64,000 bases of DNA from Nostoc sp. UHCC 0926 (lineage in GTDB: Bacteria > Cyanobacteriota > Cyanobacteriia > Cyanobacteriales > Nostocaceae): NCBI RefSeq assembly GCF_028623165.1, contig NZ_CP117768.1, positions 186,001 to 250,000 on the forward strand. The letters run 5' to 3'. Below are positions 62,788 to 64,000 of the stretch, one piece after another (the first letter of the stretch is position 1; each line of letters begins with the position of its first letter). The position numbers and the translations under genes are program-made. Under the pieces are notes generated by a model. The model was not told the DNA's origin. It saw only the letters and a list, made by a program, of their open reading frames with translations, and searched no databases.

Positions 62788-64000
62788 ATGCCAAACTACG
62801 TTGCCCGTGTTCGGGATTCTCAAGGAAAATCCCGAACAGAAAAAATTGTTGCCGAATCCTTAGTACAAGCTCGTACTAATCTTAGAGAACAAGGTTTTGT
62901 AGTCCAAGAACTCAAACAATCTCAAGGATTTCAGCTAAATTTTGACTTAAAAAAATTCCAGACTTCCTTAGTTAAGGTTTCTGTGAAAGACAAAGCCGTT
63001 TTTTCCCGTCAATTTGCCGTTTTGATGAATGCAGGAGTTGCGATCGTTAGAAGTCTGGGGGTACTTTCTGAACAGTGTAGTAACCCTAAACTGAAACAAG
63101 CTCTTGTGGAGATTAGCATCGATGTTCAAAGCGGAATGAATCTTTCAGAGTCAATGCGGAAGCATCCTGACTGCTTTGATGGCTTATATGTGAGTATGAT
63201 TCAAGCTGGCGAAGTTGGTGGTGTTCTAGACGAAGTATTGAATCGTTTAGCCAAGTTGTTAGAAGATGTTGCCCGCTTACAAAACCAAATTAAATCAGCA
63301 TTGTCTTATCCAATAGTCGTGGGTTTTATCGCAGTTGCTATCTTTCTCGGCATGACAATTTTTCTTATTCCCATTTTTGCCACGATTTTTGAACAAATTG
63401 GAATTACATTACCACCTCTAACGCTATTCTTGATGAATACTAGTAAATTTTTGAGAAGTCCGATGGCTGTCATCCTTCTCTTTATTATTGTAGGACTGAA
63501 AATTGCCTATTCACAATTCGGTAAAACTCCTGCTGGTCGCCTAACAATTGATCGTCTTTCCCTAAAGGTGCCCTTGTTTGGCGACTTAATTCAAAAATCT
63601 TCGGTCGCCCGCTTTAGCAGAACTTTTGGTTCTTTGACTCGTTCAGGTGTGCCAATTTTAACTTGCTTAGAAATTGTCCGAGATACATCAGGAAACCAAG
63701 TGATTGCCAATGCCATAAATGCAGCCCGCCTTGAGATTCAACAAGGAGGTATGATTAGCATTGCTTTACAAGAAAATGATGGCGTTTTTCCGTCCATGGC
63801 AATTCAGATGATTAGTATCGGAGAAGAAACTGGAGAATTAGATGCAATGTTGATGAAAGTTGCCGATTTCTATGAAGATGAAGTTGAGCAGGCAGTAAAA
63901 GCAATGACCAGTATTTTGGAACCAGTGATGATTGTAGTTCTAGGGGGAATGGTTGGAACCATTTTACTAGCGATGTATTTGCCTATGTTTAAGGTATTTG
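62788..64000 (+). CDS. pilC: Type IV pilus inner-membrane protein PilC (3' end cut off)
   Basis: 404 codons are visible from the ATG at 62788 (MPNYVARVRDSQGKSRTEKI), and the frame leaves the window at 64000. T2SSF/PilC family: two homologous cytoplasmic-plus-helix modules, the first with FSRQFAVLMNAGVAIVRSLG and GVLDEVLNRLAKLLE, the second with FSRTFGSLTRSGVPILTCLE and TGELDAMLMKVADFYEDEVE. Membrane helices lie near residues 170-210 and 220-240, with another (MIVVLGGMVGTILLAMYLPMF) at the visible end. PilC is the platform that couples PilB/PilT to pilin. Probably only a few residues are missing. Confidence 0.94.
   Translation, partial: MPNYVARVRDSQGKSRTEKIVAESLVQARTNLREQGFVVQELKQSQGFQLNFDLKKFQTSLVKVSVKDKAVFSRQFAVLMNAGVAIVRSLGVLSEQCSNPKLKQALVEISIDVQSGMNLSESMRKHPDCFDGLYVSMIQAGEVGGVLDEVLNRLAKLLEDVARLQNQIKSALSYPIVVGFIAVAIFLGMTIFLIPIFATIFEQIGITLPPLTLFLMNTSKFLRSPMAVILLFIIVGLKIAYSQFGKTPAGRLTIDRLSLKVPLFGDLIQKSSVARFSRTFGSLTRSGVPILTCLEIVRDTSGNQVIANAINAARLEIQQGGMISIALQENDGVFPSMAIQMISIGEETGELDAMLMKVADFYEDEVEQAVKAMTSILEPVMIVVLGGMVGTILLAMYLPMFKVF

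Overview
The window is chromosomal DNA from a filamentous, probably Nostoc-type (heterocyst-forming clade) cyanobacterium. Evidence read directly: the cytochrome b6f genes petC-petA, a tocopherol-cyclase gene, a BicA-type SulP transporter, a probable carboxysome chaperone gene, very frequent GCGATCGC (HIP1) octamers inside and outside genes, heptanucleotide tandem repeats of the Nostoc/Anabaena type, and several families of short palindromic elements. No rRNA, CRISPR array or prophage was seen. One tRNA gene, tRNA-Arg(CCU), is present.

Layout. 0-7 kb: KDPG-aldolase-type enzyme, two paralogous L,D-transpeptidases, a dead HigB-like toxin remnant, an Hsp70-like protein and a polysaccharide deacetylase. 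7.5-11 kb: an aspartoacylase gene split by a TnpB-only IS200/IS605-family element whose exact boundaries can be inferred because removing it restores the reading frame, then a glutathionyl-hydroquinone-reductase-like protein. 11.7-16.6 kb: a copper-radical-oxidase-like kelch protein, a Tat-exported unknown protein, ribokinase and a TPR protein. 16.8-18.6 kb: a compact three-gene operon of unknown function led by a TIGR04255-family protein. 18.8-27.7 kb: Nramp and SulP transporters, remnants of an ABC exporter and a DNA methyltransferase, an intact ABC exporter, a CcmS-like gene and tandemly duplicated metallophosphoesterases. 28-32.7 kb: a proline-rich membrane protein, two DnaJ-TPR proteins (one fused to a seven-blade WD40 propeller), tocopherol cyclase and the tRNA.

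33-42 kb is an accessory block: a Uma2 nuclease-fold gene carrying an in-frame palindromic repeat, an AbrB/PIN toxin-antitoxin pair, a DUF433/DUF5615 pair, and a two-gene unit of a 445-residue P-loop ATPase overlapping a 1750-residue TPR-STAND ATPase-transmembrane-14xWD40 protein. That unit is the best candidate here for a little-described signalling or defence system; this is inferred from architecture and neighbours only.

43-64 kb is mostly core: an SDR, tatC, a DUF3067 gene, petC and petA (TatC exports the Rieske protein that petC encodes), another Uma2 gene, a DUF6888/DUF6887 pair in which the first gene has an internal stop, a GH57 branching enzyme, then rsgA-tusA-dnaJ and dnaK-grpE on the minus strand (chaperone cluster), and the pilB-pilT-pilC type IV pilus operon, with pilC running off the right edge. 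Short mobile palindromic repeats fill most intergenic gaps and in at least three genes (33.2, 39.8 and 53.1 kb) appear to lie in frame inside coding sequence.
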